Notes under the pieces: generated by a model
What the model saw: the letters and a program-made list of their open reading frames with translations, nothing else
Database searches by the model: none
What the model was told of the DNA's origin: nothing
Program-made: the position numbers and the translations under genes
Shown: piece by piece, positions 1-7,420 of the stretch
How the letters are laid out: each line of letters opens with the position of its first letter
Numbering within the stretch: position 1 is the first letter of the stretch
DNA from: Bacillota bacterium
GTDB lineage: Bacteria; Bacillota; DTU030
Assembly: GCA_012841005.1 (NCBI GenBank)
Contig: DUVO01000241.1
Coordinates: forward strand, 1-14,201
Length of the DNA stretch: 14,201 nucleotides
Direction: 5' to 3'

Positions 1-619
1 CATAAACTTGCCGCGGTAGCAGGAATTAAAGTGACACCTTCAGTTGTCTTTGACTGTTTACTTACTGGGCCGGAAATCTTAGAGCAGATAAAAGGCTTAT
101 CCTATCCCCTGTTTGTAAAACCGGTAAAGGCCGGTTCATCCCTTGGCATCAGCAAAGTATATGAAACAAATGAACTGAGTTCTGCGATAAAAAAGGCCTT
201 TCAATATGACGACCGGGTTATCGTTGAAGAAAATATCGGTGGTTTTGAAGTTGGCTGTGCCATTCTGGGCAAGCAGGAACTGCTTATTGGCAAAATAGAC
301 GAAATAGAACTGGGGGACGTCCTTAACAATTATAAAGAGAAATATACCATGCAAAACTCGAAGCTGCATATGCCGGCGCGAATCGATCCTGAGATGTAGG
401 CAAAAATCAAGGATACTGCCCTTACTATTTACCACGTCCTGGGATGTTCAGGCTTTGCCAGGGTGGATATGTTTTTGACCCTGGCGAAAGAAATTGTATT
501 AAGTCAACACCATTCCCTGTTTTACTCCACACAGCCGGTACCCGAATATGATGAAAGGAATCGGATTACGGTTTTCCGATCTAGTGGACAAGCTGAACCA
601 AACAGGACTTGAAAAATGA
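1..619 (+). pseudogene. VanC/VanG-like D-alanine ligase, 3' remnant (5' end outside window)
   Basis: This is the ATP-grasp part of a peptidoglycan-precursor ligase (D-Ala-D-Ala or D-Ala-D-Ser type). The frame is open from base 1 and reads through FVKPVKAGSSLGISKV (ATP-grasp loop), VIVEENIGGFEVGCAILG and EKYTMQNSKLHMPARI. The last stretch resembles VanC/VanG-type ligases more than VanA or housekeeping Ddl. A TAG at 397-399 interrupts the frame. In-frame translation beyond it still reads like the family (LGCSGFARVDMFLT). At about 500-503 the frame shifts, and from 503 the other frame gives VNTIPCFTPHSRYPNMM, the conserved C-terminal metal/substrate region, ending at TGA 617-619. Compared with the expected VLNEVNT motif, about 5 bases (roughly AATGA) are missing. 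Two independent lesions make it a pseudogene unless they are sequencing errors. The family call is secure; the D-Ala-D-Ser subtype is inferred. Confidence 0.85.
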
Positions 620-657
620 AAACCATCATACTTGATAAAACAGATAACCTCTAATTA

Positions 658-686
658 TTGTTTTGGGGGTTGTATCATGATAATAT
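658..686 (+). promoter_or_regulatory. Candidate sigma-A promoter of the methyltransferase relic
   Basis: TTGTTT (658-663) and TAATAT (681-686) are separated by 17 bases. They lie 30 bases upstream of a strong Shine-Dalgarno (AAAGGAGGAGG, about 698-708) and the ATG at 716. The -35 is only a partial match. The call rests on spacing and position. Confidence 0.4.
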
Positions 687-715
687 AAATTGTTAGAAAG
701 GAGGAGGAATTTAAA

Positions 716-1536
716 ATGGTGCCAGAACGTGCTCATGTTAACCAATAAATCCGCGAAGTTTGGGAAACCAATGCCCGGTTCTGGGATGAGAATATGGCGG
801 AAGGAAATGACTTTGTTAATGAACTGATCTGGCCTGCCGTCAAAGAGTTACTGCTTCCCCACAAAGGTGATCGAATACTGGATATCGCCTGCGGAAACGG
901 TTTAACCTCCCGCCGGCTAGCTGAAACTTGTGCCGACGTAGTGGCCTTTGATTTTTCAGAAGAGATGATCGCCATAGCACAACAACGAACTAAGGATTGC
1001 CCAGTGAAGGAGCACATAGTATACAAAATAATTGACGCAACGGATAGCGAAGCCCTGCTCCGGCTAGGGGCGGGAAGCTTTACCGGAGCGCTTTGCAACA
1101 TGGCACTCATGGACATGGCCGATATCCGGCCGCTTATGAATTCCCTGGCTATTTTGCTGCAACCTGGAGGACGGTTTGTATTCTCTGTCTTACACCCTTG
1201 TTTTAACAACCCTTCTACTGTCCTTAAGAGTGAACTGGAAGATCGGGACGGTAAACTGGTTATACAACCAACTCTGTTAAGACATCCCGCTATCTTACCC
1301 CTTTTAAACGGCAGGGTCTAGCCATGGAGGGACAGCCTGCCCCCCAACTATTTTTCCACCGACCGCTAGGTAACCTTCTTAGCCCTGCTTTTGAGGCTGG
1401 GTTGCTTATGGATGCCATTGAAGAACGGGCTTTTCCCCCGGACAGTACCGGGAATAGTACACAACTGTCGTGGAATGGGATGTTCTGCGAAATACCTCAA
1501 ATTCTTGTTGCTCGTCTAATATCGCAGGATAAATGA
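716..1536 (+). pseudogene. Class I SAM-dependent methyltransferase, broken by a stop and a frameshift
   Basis: The original product was a roughly 273-residue small-molecule-type SAM methyltransferase. ATG 716 sits 7-8 bases after a very strong Shine-Dalgarno, but the frame stops at TAA 746-748 after ten codons. It then continues in frame with IREVWETNARFWDENM, motif I ILDIACGNG, the acidic DFSEEM motif and the post-motif LQPGGRFVFSVLHPCF. A frameshift lies at about 1264-1285. Before it the frame reads EDRDGKLVIQP; after it a second frame reads TSRYLTPFKRQGLAMEGQPA and FFHRPL, the typical C-terminal end, stopping at TGA 1534-1536. An internal ATG at 794 could only yield a truncated protein lacking the first helices. 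Substrate unknown. The good conservation around the lesions means decay is recent, or that these are assembly errors. Confidence 0.85.
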
Positions 1537-1632
1537 CTTTAACTAAATCAGTTGCAGACAAAATAATTCAATGTTATCGACAGTGTATCCAATCATTCTA
1601 AATGTCGACCGGGAGCATAATTTTTCGTCGTT

Positions 1633-1680
1633 AAAAACCACCAGCTCTGCTGTTTTGAGCAAGCTGGTTTTTCTTTTTTT
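1633..1680 (+). terminator. Rho-independent terminator
   Basis: CCAGCT (1641-1646) pairs with AGCTGG (1662-1667), with additional inner pairing of TGCT and AGCA and an A-rich left flank opposite a T run. It ends in TTTTTCTTTTTTT. It separates the relic region from the spoVK operon and would end transcription from the methyltransferase side. Confidence 0.85.
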
Positions 1681-1709
1681 GAACACCTCAACTATTGTCT
1701 GCGTATAAT
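1679..1709 (+). promoter_or_regulatory. Candidate promoter of the spoVK operon
   Basis: A perfect TATAAT (1704-1709) lies 33 bases upstream of the spoVK GTG. The best -35 is TTGAAC (1679-1684) with a long 19-base spacer, overlapping the T tract of the upstream terminator. In Bacillus, spoVK is transcribed by mother-cell sigma factors; I do not see a convincing sigma-E or sigma-K site, so the sigma factor is unresolved. Confidence 0.4.
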
Positions 1710-1742
1710 GATAATATCAGTTTCGGTAAGAGGTGAGGCTAG

Positions 1743-2717
1743 GTGGTCAGGAAAGGCAACCCAGCGCGAGTATCCTTTTCCGTTGGGAAGGTATCATATC
1801 TTCTGGAAAAAGGGGATATGAGCCCGGTTGAGGCCTTGGAGATCCTTCGCCAGCAGGAGGAACAAATAGCTTTCCGGGGGGAAGAGGAGAAATCAAGACT
1901 GCTTTTGGAACAATCTCTCCAGGAATTGGACTCTCTGGTGGGGCTGGAGCCGGTGAAAAAACTGGTCCGGGAACTGCAGGCCTTTGTCCAGGTGCAGCAG
2001 CTGCGCCGCCGGGAAGGGCTCCTGACGGAACCCCTGGTCCTGCACATGGTCTTTATGGGCAATCCGGGGACTGGGAAAACGACGGTGGCCCGGATCCTGG
2101 GAAAAATATTCTGTGAGATGGGAGTGCTCCGCAAGGGGCATCTAGTGGAGGTGGAAAGGGCAGACCTGGTGGGGGAGTATATCGGCCACACTGCCCAGAA
2201 GACCCGGGAACAGGTAAAGAAGGCCCTTGACGGTATTCTCTTTATAGATGAAGCCTATTCCCTGGCCCGGGGTGGGGAGAAGGATTTTGGCAAGGAGTCC
2301 ATCGATTGTTTGGTAAAGGCCATGGAGGATCATAAGGATAATTTGATTCTTATTTTGGCAGGCTACCAGCGGGAAATGTCCCATTTTTTGCGAACCAATC
2401 CCGGTTTGCGTTCCCGTTTCCCCATCCATATCACTTTCCCAGATTACACTCTTGAAGAATTACTGGAAATAGCAGAATTGATGTTGCGGCATCGGGAATA
2501 TCGTTTGGACGGGGAAGCCAGGGAAGAGGTGATTAGAATCCTGCGGTGTAACACCGGGTTAGCCGTGGAAAATCCAGGTAATGCTCGCCTGGTACGGAAC
2601 ATTATTGAGAGGGCCATCAGGCGCCAGGCGGTGCGGATTGTGGGGCAAGAGCGATTGAACCGGGATGAACTGATGACTATTACCCTTGCAGATATCCGGG
2701 ATGGTGAAGACGAGTGA
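1743..2717 (+). CDS. spoVK: Stage V sporulation protein K-like AAA+ ATPase (CbbX family)
   Basis: A 324-residue AAA+ ATPase, matching the length of Bacillus SpoVK (about 320). SpoVK is needed for spore maturation; its substrate is not established. Residues 1-65 form a charged helical N-terminal region. The conserved core begins at LDSLVGLEPVKKLV (62-75). Walker A is GNPGTGKT (106-113), Walker B with the catalytic DE is ILFIDEAYSL (165-174), sensor 1 lies in the ILILAGY strand, and the arginine-finger region is NPGLRSRF (219-226). The GTG start at 1743 follows AGAGGTGAG with about 7 bases of spacing. The stop codon overlaps the GTG of the next gene by 4 bases, so the GTPase is probably translationally coupled. 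Its place upstream of hflX and ynbB matches the Bacillus order. Intact, no missing motif. Confidence 0.92.
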   Translation: MVRKGNPARVSFSVGKVSYLLEKGDMSPVEALEILRQQEEQIAFRGEEEKSRLLLEQSLQELDSLVGLEPVKKLVRELQAFVQVQQLRRREGLLTEPLVLHMVFMGNPGTGKTTVARILGKIFCEMGVLRKGHLVEVERADLVGEYIGHTAQKTREQVKKALDGILFIDEAYSLARGGEKDFGKESIDCLVKAMEDHKDNLILILAGYQREMSHFLRTNPGLRSRFPIHITFPDYTLEELLEIAELMLRHREYRLDGEAREEVIRILRCNTGLAVENPGNARLVRNIIERAIRRQAVRIVGQERLNRDELMTITLADIRDGEDE

Positions 2718-3322
2718 AGGAATGCCTGGTAATCGGAAGGGCCAATGTGGGTAAAACCCTGTTTGTCTTAAATTTTGCCGAGTATCTTGGCCTTAATGAT
2801 ATCGAGATGGTAATTAGATTTCCAAATGGTTTTGCAACAGCGAAACGTTATACCATTGACCAGGCCAGGCGAGAGTTGACGGGGTTGGGCCCCCATAAAA
2901 CCCGCTGTCTACAGTCTGTACAACTGGATATTCCAATGGGCAAGGGGCGTAAGCGGATACAGATAACGGATACTACAGGGCTGATAGATACCATTCACCA
3001 GGATGTGGAAGTCAGGAGGGCCATTGCCCAAACCCTCAATGCTATCCGGCAGGTGGATCTCCTCCTGCATATCATTGACCCAACCGGTGTTGACAGGGAG
3101 GGAACCCGGGCTGCTCTGGGGGAAATAGACTACCAGGTTGCGCAATTTGCCCAGTTGCGCGGGCGCTATTGCATTCTGGCCAATAAAATGGATCTTCCCG
3201 GTGCCCGGGAGGGGCTCCAGCGGCTTTTACGGGAACTGCCGGGCCAGTACATCATCCCCATTTCTGCCCTTTACAAGCGGGGGTTTAAAGAGGTGAAGGC
3301 CTTTGTTTGCCGCAGTTCCTAG
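2714..3322 (+). CDS. Small Era/TrmE-like GTPase, role unknown
   Basis: A 202-residue stand-alone P-loop GTPase. G1 is GRANVGKT (8-15), G3 is DTTGL (86-90), G4 is NKMD (157-160), and the G5-like SAL is at 184-186. Between G1 and G3 is a positively charged insertion. No KH, TRAM or membrane domain follows, so it is shorter than Era (about 300) and MnmE. It starts with GTG inside the spoVK stop (4-base overlap), and its last 20 bases overlap the next gene. The arrangement suggests it acts with the SpoVK ATPase and/or the membrane protein downstream, perhaps in sporulation. That is inference from context. The GTPase fold is certain; the partner is not. Confidence 0.85.
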   Translation: MKECLVIGRANVGKTLFVLNFAEYLGLNDIEMVIRFPNGFATAKRYTIDQARRELTGLGPHKTRCLQSVQLDIPMGKGRKRIQITDTTGLIDTIHQDVEVRRAIAQTLNAIRQVDLLLHIIDPTGVDREGTRAALGEIDYQVAQFAQLRGRYCILANKMDLPGAREGLQRLLRELPGQYIIPISALYKRGFKEVKAFVCRSS

Positions 3323-3899
3323 AATCCTTCTCCGGGCAACTGCCATATTTCTGGCTGGAATCGTGATAAAGATTACCGATGACTTTCTAGATGACTTCAC
3401 CGGGTCTGACCTGGCGGTAAGAAGATCTCTGGCCCAAAAATTAGGCCGGGGTGTGGCGGCCTATGGCTTGCTTCTCTTTGCTGTGGCTGTATCCCTGGAT
3501 GCCGTTTCTGCCTGTACCCTTTTTTTCGCGGCCTATGCCGTTGGCATGTTCAAAGATCCAAACTTAATTTTACCTACCTGCTTTCCCGCCTGGATAGAGT
3601 CGCTTCTGGTAACTACCGGTGGGATCTTGTTGTGGGGATGGCAGCCGATGGTTTCTTCCCTGACCGTTATGCTAGCAGTGCAGCTAATCGATGACTGTTT
3701 GGACCAAAATTTAGACTGGCAGGAGCAGCGGAATAATCTGGTTCACCGGTGGGGAAAAGTTGAAGTTTTTATTATGGCAGTTATAGCTACAGCAATCTCT
3801 CTCCAGATCGACTGGGGGAAAACCATACTGGTACTGGTATTGGCACCGGTGGTTAATCTGGTGGCTGAAGATCCGAGAAAAAGGAGGTCGTGTCTATGA
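3303..3899 (+). CDS. Polytopic membrane protein with duplicated DDxLD motif
   Basis: A 198-residue hydrophobic protein with about five or six membrane segments (residues 7-23, 52-82, 97-128, 153-169, 174-188). Two acidic motifs, DDFLDD (26-31) and DDCLDQ (130-135), lie in the same relative place within two similar segments: residues 20-66 and 124-170 align as I/L-V-K/Q-I-x-DDxLD...R-x-L...G...AVAxSLxD. This indicates internal duplication. Acidic DDxxD motifs beside helices recall UbiA-type prenyltransferases, but the protein is short and lacks the classical N-D-x-x-D-x-x-x-D signature, so I only suggest a diphosphate/metal site. The TTG start at 3303 follows AGAGGTGA by 7 bases and overlaps the GTPase gene by 20 bases. 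The final TGA overlaps the ATG of the next gene. Confidence 0.75.
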   Translation: MFAAVPRILLRATAIFLAGIVIKITDDFLDDFTGSDLAVRRSLAQKLGRGVAAYGLLLFAVAVSLDAVSACTLFFAAYAVGMFKDPNLILPTCFPAWIESLLVTTGGILLWGWQPMVSSLTVMLAVQLIDDCLDQNLDWQEQRNNLVHRWGKVEVFIMAVIATAISLQIDWGKTILVLVLAPVVNLVAEDPRKRRSCL

Positions 3900-4111
3900 A
3901 TGTGTTGTGGTGGATTACCATTGCCCTGGGAATGCTACTTCTGGGGTATATATGGGGCCGGCGCTTCGGCATACGAGAAGGCAAAAGGTTGGGTCAATCC
4001 CAGGCACCATTGGAATTGAGGCGAGCATCCCTGGAAAGGGGATACTGCCTCCTGTGTGGAGAAAGGCCAAAAACTGCAGAGGTTTATCATTCTTCATTAC
4101 TTATGCTATAA
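3896..4111 (+). CDS. Small membrane-anchored protein with CxxC motif, possibly 3'-altered
   Basis: A 71-residue protein. One N-terminal membrane helix (WWITIALGMLLLGYIWG) is followed by a basic, glycine-rich cytoplasmic-type segment (GIREGKRLG), then APLELRRASLERG and a CLLCG motif (53-57) that could bind metal. ATG 3896 is preferred over GTG 3890 because AAGGAGG (3881-3887) then has 8 bases of spacing, and because the ATG overlaps the previous stop (ATGA). The last codons, TCATTACTTATGCTATAA, coincide with a segment that recurs as the hflX promoter at 4754-4767. The original C-terminus may therefore have been replaced. Function unknown. Confidence 0.7.
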   Translation: MNVLWWITIALGMLLLGYIWGRRFGIREGKRLGQSQAPLELRRASLERGYCLLCGERPKTAEVYHSSLLML

Positions 4112-4126
4112 AGTTAAGTAATTGCT
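4098..4126 (+). repeat. Copy A of a promoter-like direct repeat (partner at 4754-4784)
   Basis: TACTTATGCTATAA (4098-4111) and AGTAATTGCT (4117-4126) recur exactly at 4754-4767 and 4775-4784, in the same order, with 5 versus 7 bases between the blocks. Both copies are followed by GAAGGG and a TCCC run. The copy contains an extended -10 (TGCTATAAA) but no good -35. It overlaps the 3' end of the small membrane-protein gene. Confidence 0.65.
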
Positions 4127-4320
4127 CAAGAAGGGCATCCCGGTATTACTATATATAAAAAGTTGGCAAGGGGGCAAAACTGAGGGCATGGGATTGAGGG
4201 GTTATTCAGCGGAAAAAGGCGCGGCAGGGAACCGTTTCTGACACAGCAATCCTGTCAAACAACTGTAGGGGGCAACTTAGGTCACTCCTGGTGGGAAAAA
4301 CTGGGGGTATTTTTGTGACA
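4112..4320. other. Unassigned intergenic stretch
   Basis: About 210 bases with no convincing gene; stops occur in the plus frames. The pair GTCAC/GTGAC at roughly 4280 and 4315 could close a loop, but I recognise no known riboswitch or RNA consensus. Given the truncated gene just downstream, it may be decayed coding DNA. Confidence 0.4.
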
Positions 4321-4323
4321 TAA

Positions 4324-4557
4324 AAAGCCCTTGCCGCGGCAGAAAAGGTAATGGAAGATGATGAAGCTACTCAGAAAATGGTGGACAAGGCTCTGGCAAG
4401 GGCAAACAAAGCAATGGAGTCTTTGGAACAGGTCGAAGAAGGGGAAGAGGAGAGTATTCAGAGAGAACTTTACAAAGAACTTCTGAAAGCACTTGAAAGG
4501 ATGCAGGGTACCCTTAATAGATTGTTAGACCTGTTTGAAAGTATCTTTGGCAACTAA
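4324..4557 (+). pseudogene. FIVAR-like repeat remnant / small coiled-coil protein
   Basis: From ATG 4351 the frame codes for 68 residues of acidic, helical sequence (VDKALARANKAMESLEQVEE, then KELLKALERMQGTLNRLLDL). The same frame is open upstream to TAA 4321 without a start codon and reads KALAAAEKVMEDDEATQKMV. Joined, this follows the FIVAR pattern AL..A..V....ATQ..VD.AL..A...L, a repeat found in cell-wall proteins. The ATG would thus fall in the middle of a repeat, and only a weak AAAAGG precedes it by 2-3 bases. I therefore think it is the 3' tail of a lost larger surface-type gene. It could instead be a genuine small protein from ATG 4351. Confidence 0.5.
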
Positions 4558-4600
4558 GCAGATAGACTAAAGGTAGTCTGGTGCGCTGGGATGCCGATAA

Positions 4601-4628
4601 CTTTAGCCCGCCATATGGCGGGCTAAAG
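4601..4628. repeat. Perfect 28-bp palindrome
   Basis: CTTTAGCCCGCC and GGCGGGCTAAAG are exact reverse complements around ATAT, so the whole 28 bases are self-complementary. As RNA this gives a 12-bp GC-rich hairpin with a 4-base loop. It follows the FIVAR remnant by about 45 bases. There is no T run on the plus side (TAGTTTACCCC), so it is not a standard intrinsic terminator. Alternatives are an RNA-stabilising 3' hairpin or a protein-binding site. Confidence 0.8.
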
Positions 4629-4753
4629 TAGTTTACCCCTATATTAGATAATAATGGAAATAATGGAATACAATTTGGGTTTCCAAACCTTATAGAAAAC
4701 CTACTTTCTTCTTATTTCTGACAGGGACAAGACTAACTGGTTTTATCTCTTGG

Positions 4754-4784
4754 TACTTATGCTATAATGATTATAGTAATTGCT
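4754..4784 (+). promoter_or_regulatory. hflX promoter (extended -10), copy B of direct repeat
   Basis: TGCTATAAT (4760-4768) is a consensus extended -10 element. The -35 about 17 bases upstream is poor (around GTTTTA, 4740-4745), which is typical for extended -10 promoters. The segment repeats one at 4098-4126. Transcription would begin near 4775, almost on top of the first possible TTG start of hflX. Confidence 0.6.
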
Positions 4785-6081
4785 TTTGAAGGGAGGGCCT
4801 CCCATCAGAACAGTCCATGGACGGGGCGGGGAAGGGGAGCATACAGTTTTAGTTGGTGTTGCCTCGCAGGAGGAAGGCGGTGTCTGGCAGGCAGAGGAGT
4901 CCCTGCTGGAATTGGAGGAATTGGCCCGGTCAGCAGGCGCCGTGATCGAGTATAAGGCTATTCAACAGCGCTCCTTTCCCGATTCCCTCTATTATGTCGG
5001 CAAGGGGAAAGCAGAAGAGCTGGCATTGTTGTGTCAGGAACTGGATATTGATCTCGTTATCTTTGATACGGAGCTCACCCCTCCGCAACAACGTAACCTG
5101 GATCGCCTGTTTACCTGCCGGGTAATCGACCGGACCCAACTGATACTGGACATATTTGCCCGGCGCGCCCATAGCAGGGAGGGGAAGCTCCAGGTAGAGC
5201 TGGCCCAACACCGGTATTTACTGCCACGTCTTACCGGTAAGGGCTTGGAATTGTCCCGTCTTGGGGGGACCATTGGGACCCGGGGGCCGGGGGAAACGAA
5301 ACTGGAATTGGATCGCAGGCGCATTAGGCAGCGTATCGGATTCCTGGAAAGACAGATCAAAGAGGTGCGAAAGCACCGCCAGGTTCAACGCCAGAGGCGG
5401 CAGAAATCCCCTATCCCCATTGTTTCCCTGGTCGGTTATACCAATGCCGGAAAATCGACCCTTTTAAAGGTCTTGACGAATGCCGATGTATATGTGGCAG
5501 ACCAGCCCTTTGCTACCCTTGACCCGACCACCCGCAAGGTATCCCTGCCCAGTGGAGGGGAGATATTACTCACAGATACCGTAGGTTTTATCCGCAACCT
5601 GCCTGAGCATTTGCTTGCTGCCTTCCGGGCTACCCTGGAGGAAATAGGCGAGGCAGACCTGTTGCTGGAAGTGGCTGACGCCAGCCATCCCCAGGTACTG
5701 GAACAACATGAGGCGGTATGTCGAATATTGTCGAAATTAGATTTGACCGGGATTCCCCGTTTGTTGGTCCTTAATAAAATCGACCTGCTTTTTGAGAGAA
5801 AAATGGCAACGGGTTTAATAAACCGTCTGGGAGAGGGAATAGTTGTTTCTGCCCTGACCGGGGAGGGAATACCGGAATTGTTAGAGGCCGTCGCCCGGCA
5901 TTTTGGCAGCAGGTATACCCATGCCAGGATTGAGTTGCCCTATTCGGCTGGCGGTTTACGCAGTATGGCATTGGCGAGGGGAGTTGGGGTACAAGAAACC
6001 TTTAGTGCCAGGGGAATTATATTGGAAGGAGAGTTTGATCCAATAACCCTGGCCGGGCTGGAAAAATATATTGTGGGTTAA
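4780..6081 (+). CDS. hflX: GTPase HflX
   Basis: HflX is a ribosome-associated GTPase that binds 50S subunits and splits or rescues stalled ribosomes under stress. The protein is about 430 residues. The N-terminal HflX domain includes [51 protein letters not shown] and [18 protein letters not shown], followed by a basic coiled-coil linker. The G domain has Walker A GYTNAGKS (219-226), ATLDPTTR switch region, DTVGF (266-270), NKID (332-335) and SALTGEG (357-363). It lacks the extra roughly 180-residue N-terminal domain of many clostridial HflX proteins. The start is uncertain: in-frame TTG codons at 4780 and 4786 lie before the only good Shine-Dalgarno (AAGGGAGGG, 4789-4797), and 6-10 bases after it there is only ATC 4804. 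The family call is secure. Confidence 0.93.
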   Translation: MLLKGGPPIRTVHGRGGEGEHTVLVGVASQEEGGVWQAEESLLELEELARSAGAVIEYKAIQQRSFPDSLYYVGKGKAEELALLCQELDIDLVIFDTELTPPQQRNLDRLFTCRVIDRTQLILDIFARRAHSREGKLQVELAQHRYLLPRLTGKGLELSRLGGTIGTRGPGETKLELDRRRIRQRIGFLERQIKEVRKHRQVQRQRRQKSPIPIVSLVGYTNAGKSTLLKVLTNADVYVADQPFATLDPTTRKVSLPSGGEILLTDTVGFIRNLPEHLLAAFRATLEEIGEADLLLEVADASHPQVLEQHEAVCRILSKLDLTGIPRLLVLNKIDLLFERKMATGLINRLGEGIVVSALTGEGIPELLEAVARHFGSRYTHARIELPYSAGGLRSMALARGVGVQETFSARGIILEGEFDPITLAGLEKYIVG

Positions 6082-6094
6082 GGAGTAGTGATTA

Positions 6095-7375
6095 ATGTTT
6101 GAGCAGCTTGGGAAGGATTGGTCCATAGATAAGGCTTTGCTCGAGATTGCCAAAAGGGCGGTTGTGGAGGTGAGGGAGCAGGAGGACAGAATACATGAAC
6201 TGGCGGCCTGTAATCAAATGAAAGTATTAAAAGCCTTCCAGGAGGAAGGGGTAGGGGAAACGGATTTTTATCCCACAACCGGCTATGGGTTGAACGACCT
6301 GGGCCGGGACAAGCTGGATCGAATTTGGGCCCGGGTCTTTGGCACGGAAGCGGCCCTGGTCAGGCATCAAATCGTATCGGGGACCCAGGCCCTGGCCCTC
6401 TGTCTCTATGGCGTCCTCAGACCCGGGGATGAACTCATAAGTGCAACAGGTTCCCCCTACGATACCCTGGAGACAGTAATCGGTCACAAGGGGAATGTGC
6501 CGGGTTCCCTCAGGGATTATGGAATTACCTATAGGGAAATTCCCCTGTTACCCCAAGGGGAACCAGACTTAGCAGCCATTGCCGATGCTATCAGTGATAG
6601 GACCAGAATGGTTTTTATTCAACGTTCCCGGGGTTATAGCTGGCGGCCAGCCCTGTCTCTCAAAACAATCGGCAATATTGTGACAGCTGTAAAAAGAGTT
6701 AATCCGGGAACAGTCTGTTTAGTCGATAATTGTTACGGTGAATTTACGGCCCTTGAGGAACCGCCGGCTGTGGGCGCCGATCTGATTGCCGGCTCACTGA
6801 TTAAAAACCCGGGAGGGGGGTTGGCCCCCAGCGGTGGTTATATTGCGGGAAGGGCGGAACTAGTGGAAATGGCTGCGGCCCGACTGACGGCGCCGGGAAT
6901 AGGCAGCGAAGGGGGAGCCAGCCTCGATACCAAAAGGCTTCTCTATCAGGGGCTATTTCTTGCCCCCTATATTGTTGGTGAGGCCCTAAAGGGAGCTGTT
7001 TTCACCGCCCAGGTAATGGAGAGCTTGGGTTATAACGTGTCCCCCTCTGCAGAGGCAGAGCGATATGACCTGATTCAGGCCATACGTTTCCGGACAAAGG
7101 ATGAATTGCTTGCCTTTTGTGAGGGTGTCCAGAAGGCCGCTCCTGTGGACAGTATGGTGAAACCAATTCCGGCCCCTATGCCGGGTTATACCCACCAGGT
7201 TGTGATGGCTTGTGGCACCTTTGTCCAAGGAGCCTCTATTGAATTGAGTGCCGATGCTCCTTTGCGGGAACCCTATATTGCCTATGTCCAGGGGGGGTTG
7301 ACGGCAAGCCACGTCCGGGCTGCCATTTTGATCGCTTTGCAACATTTGGTGACCGAGGGGCACCTGGTACTTTAG
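6095..7375 (+). CDS. ynbB: PLP-dependent methionine gamma-lyase family protein (YnbB-like, 'aluminium resistance protein')
   Basis: A 426-residue fold-type I PLP enzyme of the Met_gamma_lyase family (PF06838), related to cystathionine/methionine lyases. Visible features: substrate/PLP loop HQIVSGTQALAL (91-102), ATGSPYDTLE (117-126), the cofactor-pyridine aspartate in VDNCYGEF (Asp211), and the Schiff-base lysine in SLIKNPGGGLAPSGGY (Lys237). The full family length is present and no key residue is missing. ATG 6095 lies 13 bases after the hflX stop, with AAGGAG (6080-6085) upstream. The same neighbour order occurs in Bacillus (ynbA-ynbB). The reaction in the cell is not established; the name 'aluminium resistance' comes from an old phenotype in another species. 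A C-S lyase role is inferred from family. Confidence 0.92.
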   Translation: MFEQLGKDWSIDKALLEIAKRAVVEVREQEDRIHELAACNQMKVLKAFQEEGVGETDFYPTTGYGLNDLGRDKLDRIWARVFGTEAALVRHQIVSGTQALALCLYGVLRPGDELISATGSPYDTLETVIGHKGNVPGSLRDYGITYREIPLLPQGEPDLAAIADAISDRTRMVFIQRSRGYSWRPALSLKTIGNIVTAVKRVNPGTVCLVDNCYGEFTALEEPPAVGADLIAGSLIKNPGGGLAPSGGYIAGRAELVEMAAARLTAPGIGSEGGASLDTKRLLYQGLFLAPYIVGEALKGAVFTAQVMESLGYNVSPSAEAERYDLIQAIRFRTKDELLAFCEGVQKAAPVDSMVKPIPAPMPGYTHQVVMACGTFVQGASIELSADAPLREPYIAYVQGGLTASHVRAAILIALQHLVTEGHLVL

Positions 7376-7420
7376 AAGGAACTTGGCCCTTGGAAGATAT
7401 GATATATGGCAGGAATTACT

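Noticed and set aside
733..1209. 158-codon minus-strand frame
   Set aside because: It is antisense to the recognisable methyltransferase motifs and has no homology of its own.
4112..4350. Possible riboswitch before the FIVAR remnant
   Set aside because: Compared with the consensus features of c-di-GMP, c-di-AMP, glycine, fluoride and preQ1 switches as I know them; no match.
4767..4955. 62-codon frame starting at ATG 4767
   Set aside because: Its ATG lies inside the hflX -10 element and the frame is a shadow of hflX.
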